Origin: Glaciecola sp. UBA1851
GTDB taxonomy: Bacteria > Pseudomonadota > Gammaproteobacteria > Enterobacterales > Alteromonadaceae
Assembly: GCA_002338515.1 (NCBI GenBank)
Contig: DDIL01000043.1
Location: forward strand, 17,148-81,147
Direction: 5' to 3'
DNA: 64,000 bases
In this document: positions 60,722 through 64,000 of the stretch, in pieces
How positions within the stretch are numbered: the first letter of the stretch is position 1
Layout: every line of letters starts with the position of its first letter
Made by a program: the position numbers and the translations under genes
Notes under the pieces: generated by a model
Databases searched by the model: none
Seen by the model: the letters and a program-made list of their open reading frames with translations, nothing else
Told to the model about the DNA's origin: nothing

Positions 60722-60734
60722 AAATATTTAACAT
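60715..60734. promoter_or_regulatory. Operator O2 of the XRE operon
   Basis: ATGTCAAAAATATTTAACAT, the same palindrome family as O1 (ATGTyAAA-N4-TTTAACAT), overlapping the -35 hexamer. Probable XRE binding site. Confidence 0.75.
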
Positions 60735-60799
60735 CATTTTTCATTTTTTTATTATTAAAGTTAGGTTGGAGCGCACTGGGGCATGTTTATTTTTGTTAC

Positions 60800-60891
60800 A
60801 TGCTCTTGATGCAGAGTAATTGCTTCAGCGAAAATATGTTGCGATCTTGGGGCACATAGAGCAAACAAAATTCATACAGCAAAGATCAAAA
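60800..60891 (+). repeat. 92-bp direct repeat A, upstream of the antiporter gene
   Basis: Gapless match of about 72 of 92 bases to repeat B at 62846-62937. It starts ATGCTCTTGATGCAG and includes GGCACATAGA and AACAAAATTCATA. Both copies lie in the same orientation, outside the antiporter gene. Confidence 0.8.
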
Positions 60892-60997
60892 TGCTCTTAT
60901 TTCAAATATGATTTTATTTATGAATCAATCGTTAACTTTTGATTCAATTAAGCTACACTCTCATTATGATAATTTTCCAACACTTCTTATTTAATTA

Positions 60998-62752
60998 ATG
61001 AGTTTACTTACTTCCACAGCTATTTTTCTTGGTGCAACCATTATCGCGGTTCCTTTATTCAAGCGTCTAAAACTTGGTGGGATTTTAGGTTACTTGGTTG
61101 CTGGCGTAGTTATTGGCCCTTCAGCATTAAATTTTATTGACGACCCAGCCACTATTTTACATTTTGCAGAATTAGGGGTAGTACTTCTGCTTTTTGTGAT
61201 TGGTTTGGAGCTTGAGCCTTCAACGCTATGGCGAATGCGTAATCAAATTCTTATCAGTGGGGGTAGCCAACTGATTCTAACCACCGCATTAATTGGTGTA
61301 TTTTCGTTTTATATTTTAGGACTGTCGCCAGCCGTTAGCGTCACCATAGGATTAGCGCTCGCACTTTCTTCGACTGCTTTTGCCATCCAGTTAATGAACG
61401 AACAGAATATTTTGAATAGTCCGCCCGGTCAGCAGGGCTTTTCAATGCTGCTAATGCAGGATGTGGCGGTTATTCCTATTTTATTAATTGTTGCCGCTTT
61501 TTCGCCGGAACAAACCAGCGAAGGTGTGGCTTGGTATATTAGCTTAGCTGCAGTGTTAGCTGTGCTAGTGGCTGGGCGCTTTTTGGTAAACCCGGTATTA
61601 CGAATTGTAGCAAGATACGGTAGCAGCGAAGTGATGACTGCCGCTGCACTATTCTTGGTATTAGTAACAGCGTTAGCAATGTATAGCGCGGGTTTATCGA
61701 TGGGAATGGGGGCATTTATTGCAGGTATTTTATTAGCTGATAGTAGTTTTAAACATCAACTCGAAATAGAGATTGAACCTTTTAAAGGCTTGTTACTTGG
61801 TTTGTTCTTCATTGCTATCGGTATGAACTTAGATTTAGCTTTGTTAGTAAATGAGCCCGTTTTTATTATTAGCATGAGTCTTTTATTAGTTCTTATTAAA
61901 GCGTTAATTATTGCGGGTATTTTAATATTAAGTAAACAAATTAAGAAAGACTCAATTCGCATTGGGTTAATGCTTTCTCAAGGTGGGGAATTTGCTTTTG
62001 TTGTTATGACGCTTGCTGTGAGTAGCATGGTGCTGCAGGATGATATTGCTTCTAGAGTCAACTTGGTAGTAGGTCTATCAATGGCTTTTACCTCACCGTT
62101 AGTCATACTTTACGCCATGTACTTCAATAGTAAAAATTGTCCTCCCGTTTATGATTCAAGTCAGGTTTCCACCGAGCCAGAAGTCATTATTGCAGGCTTT
62201 GGGCGATTTGGTCAGATTACCGCAAGGGTACTTGCCGCAAACAAAATAGTATTTACTGCAATTGATAAAGATGCTGATCATATTGAGTTTGTTCGGCAAT
62301 TTGGCAATAAAGTATACTATGGCGACGCAACGCGTATTGATTTACTCAAAAAATCAGGCATTGAGAAAGCGCGTGTTATGCTAATTGCACTTGATTCAGC
62401 CTCTGAAATTACGAAACTTGCACTGCTAATTAAAGAAGAGTTTCCTCATATAAAGCTAGTTGTGCGAGCTAGAAACCGTTTACATGCTGTTGAGCTTGGT
62501 AAGTTAGGCATTGAGCCTTATGTGCGAGAAGTGTTTGCGGCTGGTTTACAAGCCTGTGAGCAGGTACTACAAACTTATGGTTATTCAGAGGGCAATGCAA
62601 AATATATGACGCAACTTTTTGCTAATCATGACAATAAATTGATTGAAAAAGTAGTAGAAGAAGACATGGAGTTTCAGTCAATTGTATCTACAGCAAAAGC
62701 GTCTAGAAAAGAATTACAAAAACTGTTTGAAGATGACAAAAATATCTCTTAA
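60998..62752 (+). CDS. KefC-type cation:proton antiporter (CPA2) with TrkA-N domain
   Basis: Monovalent cation/proton antiporter of the CPA2 family. The 584 residues have about 12 membrane segments (1-375), for example LGATIIAVPLFKRLKLGGILGYLVAGVVIGPS, and the KefB/C segment SSFKHQLEIEIEPFKGLLLGLFFIAIGM. A TrkA-N (RCK) nucleotide-binding domain begins near residue 390 with VIIAGFGRFGQITARVLAANKIVFTAIDKDADHIE and ends near 510. This suggests K+ efflux in response to electrophiles. No KefF/KefG partner is adjacent. The gene is flanked by 92-bp direct repeats. Confidence 0.93.
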   Translation: MSLLTSTAIFLGATIIAVPLFKRLKLGGILGYLVAGVVIGPSALNFIDDPATILHFAELGVVLLLFVIGLELEPSTLWRMRNQILISGGSQLILTTALIGVFSFYILGLSPAVSVTIGLALALSSTAFAIQLMNEQNILNSPPGQQGFSMLLMQDVAVIPILLIVAAFSPEQTSEGVAWYISLAAVLAVLVAGRFLVNPVLRIVARYGSSEVMTAAALFLVLVTALAMYSAGLSMGMGAFIAGILLADSSFKHQLEIEIEPFKGLLLGLFFIAIGMNLDLALLVNEPVFIISMSLLLVLIKALIIAGILILSKQIKKDSIRIGLMLSQGGEFAFVVMTLAVSSMVLQDDIASRVNLVVGLSMAFTSPLVILYAMYFNSKNCPPVYDSSQVSTEPEVIIAGFGRFGQITARVLAANKIVFTAIDKDADHIEFVRQFGNKVYYGDATRIDLLKKSGIEKARVMLIALDSASEITKLALLIKEEFPHIKLVVRARNRLHAVELGKLGIEPYVREVFAAGLQACEQVLQTYGYSEGNAKYMTQLFANHDNKLIEKVVEEDMEFQSIVSTAKASRKELQKLFEDDKNIS

Positions 62753-62845
62753 ATCTTCAGTTATGAATTTATGTTTCTTAATAAGTTAGATTACCCAGCT
62801 TTAAATCCATAGGGTTAATTCTATGTACTCCTCGCTCTTTATTAG

Positions 62846-62937
62846 ATGTTCTTGATGCAGAATAGCTGCACCAGAGAACATGTTCGGTGATCGTGAGGCA
62901 CATAGAATAAACAAAATTCATAAAGCAAAGATAAACA
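62846..62937 (+). repeat. 92-bp direct repeat B, downstream of the antiporter gene
   Basis: Second copy of the repeat at 60800-60891. It starts ATGTTCTTGATGCAG; here GTTCT and TGCAG can pair with CTGCA and AGAAC to form a hairpin. It ends 4 bp before the stop of the convergent serine hydrolase gene. Confidence 0.8.
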
Positions 62938-62941
62938 GGCC

Positions 62942-64000
62942 CTAGTCAATACGTTTAAACAGCATATCCCTATATGCATGTCTAGATAAATTTTTATTCG
63001 TAAATGGATGCAAAGTTGCTAGAGTGATTTGTCGTTGTACGTTCATTTGAAAGTGCATAAACGCATCGCCTGCTGCGTTTTTGTTATCCCATTCAATTTT
63101 ATAGGACGTGTCTTGAAAAGGAATTAATGTGCCTTTTAATGTCACCATTCTCTTTGAATGAATGCGAAGCATACCATCATCATTTTTAGCTACAATCAAT
63201 TGCCCAAACCATTGGTCTTCATATGTCCCAATTACTTGATTATCTGAAATGCTCATTTCAACTGTCGCTTCAGGAATACTTAAATTGATTAAATAACGCT
63301 GCTCTCTTTCTTCCAAATACTTATTGTACTCATCAATCCAATTGACGTTTGTTAGATTTTCACTTAAGTATCCAGCCTTGTTTAATATAGTTTTGACTAT
63401 AGTTTGCATGACCGACCCTCTTGCAGCGGAATGAGAGCCATTATTTAGTATTACTACTCCCAACTCTAGTTTAGGAATAAGCACTATATAGGCTTGATAA
63501 CCCGAAAGAGTCCCTGTATGTGATACCGCTTTTAACTCACCAAAATTTGCCAAGCGCCAACCTAAACCATAACTTCTGAACAGGGTGTTGTTCCAAGATT
63601 CATCTAAGTCAGATACACCTAAAATAGTATGCGATGACCACATATTTTCTAAGGTATCAGAACCAAAGGGGATTGGTTGTTCAGAAGATTCATTATCGGC
63701 AATTGATACCGGCTCTTGTTCCTTCGGAAACGTATTTTTATTTATAAAGCTGGAACTTGTTTTTAGCAGAAATTGCGACCACTTAAGCATATCTTTTGTA
63801 TTACAAACCATCCCGCCTGCAGCAGATGACATTAACCCCACGTTACTAATATTATTTCTGGTGACAGGGTAAATACCTCGTGTATCGTTATGAGCATATC
63901 CCATCGCACTTTGCTTCACAGCTTTACGAGGCATGTTGCCCGCATAACATTTCATATCAAGTGGCTCGAAGATATTTTCCTCAACAAATTTTTCGAATGG
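62942..64000 (-). CDS. Serine hydrolase (beta-lactamase/DD-peptidase-like), 5' end cut by window
   Basis: The reading frame runs off the right edge of the window: just before the Met at 63955 it continues PFEKFVEENIFEPLDMKCYAGN, so that Met is internal. About 350 residues are present. The segment FEPLDMK is typical of class C beta-lactamase-like hydrolases. VGLMSSAAGGMVCNTKDMLKWSQFLL and the KTG-like triad SHTGTLSGYQAYIVLIPKLELGVVILNNG are also clear. The Ser-x-x-Lys motif lies beyond the window. A C-terminal DUF3471-like domain follows (about the last 120 residues). Function not known; many are esterases or peptidases. Confidence 0.85.
   Translation of the reverse strand, partial: PFEKFVEENIFEPLDMKCYAGNMPRKAVKQSAMGYAHNDTRGIYPVTRNNISNVGLMSSAAGGMVCNTKDMLKWSQFLLKTSSSFINKNTFPKEQEPVSIADNESSEQPIPFGSDTLENMWSSHTILGVSDLDESWNNTLFRSYGLGWRLANFGELKAVSHTGTLSGYQAYIVLIPKLELGVVILNNGSHSAARGSVMQTIVKTILNKAGYLSENLTNVNWIDEYNKYLEEREQRYLINLSIPEATVEMSISDNQVIGTYEDQWFGQLIVAKNDDGMLRIHSKRMVTLKGTLIPFQDTSYKIEWDNKNAAGDAFMHFQMNVQRQITLATLHPFTNKNLSRHAYRDMLFKRID

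Overview
The window is chromosomal DNA from a marine gammaproteobacterium, most likely of the order Alteromonadales. Evidence for this is the low G+C content (roughly 40% by eye), the E. coli-like blocks nadC-ampE-pdhR-aceEF-lpd and ygfB-pepP-ubiH-ubiI with gcvTHP nearby, a 6S RNA, TonB-dependent uptake, many chemoreceptors, and a PEP-CTERM-like surface protein. I cannot name the genus. There are no tRNA or rRNA genes, transposases or CRISPR arrays.

Layout. 1-2736 (minus): type IV pilus genes pilC (cut by the window edge) and pilA, then nadC. 2949-11500 (plus): ampE and the pyruvate dehydrogenase locus pdhR-aceE-aceF-lpd, with a PdhR operator before pdhR. 11613-14537: a DUF1289 protein, an HDOD protein and two DUF481 outer-membrane-type proteins. 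14670-19550 (minus): serA, rpiA, fau (5-formyl-THF cyclo-ligase), a nucleoside hydrolase, a ribokinase-like kinase and 6S RNA. 19898-24572 (plus): ygfB-pepP-ubiH-ubiI. 24569-32725: an accessory block (RND pump and adaptor, sigma-54-promoted PEP-CTERM-like protein, amidohydrolase, LysR regulator) separating ubiI from gcvTHP (32909-37421). 37432-38125 (minus): a two-gene operon behind a 43-bp perfect palindrome with a Fur-box core; its first gene is a 44-residue membrane peptide not previously called. 38368-41980: PHB-depolymerase-like esterase, diguanylate cyclase, homocysteine methyltransferase. 42264-45975 (minus): TonB receptor plus beta-propeller phytase behind Pho-box-like repeats. 46126-52820: two chemoreceptors, each with a FliA (sigma-28) promoter, flanking an unknown protein, a divergent peptide deformylase and a DUF4920 protein. 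52966-56777: small membrane protein, YchJ, YjbQ, an exported arylformamidase-like hydrolase, kynureninase and an alkyltransferase-like (ATL) protein. 56932-59629: a bufferin operon (bufA precursor, MNIO enzyme, partner, DoxX). 59660-59989: nested palindromic repeats. 60014-60734: an XRE regulator and membrane protein with twin operators. 60800-62937: a KefC-type antiporter flanked by 92-bp direct repeats. 62942-64000: a partial serine hydrolase.

How the parts work together. The core genes feed central metabolism: pyruvate to acetyl-CoA, serine/glycine/one-carbon metabolism, ribose-5-phosphate, NAD and ubiquinone. Accessory genes respond to nutrients and stress: phosphate scavenging, iron-controlled genes, probable copper buffering by the bufferin, efflux and chemotaxis. 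The least explained pieces are the Fur-palindrome operon, the nested-palindrome repeats after doxX, the XRE/membrane pair and the repeat-flanked antiporter.
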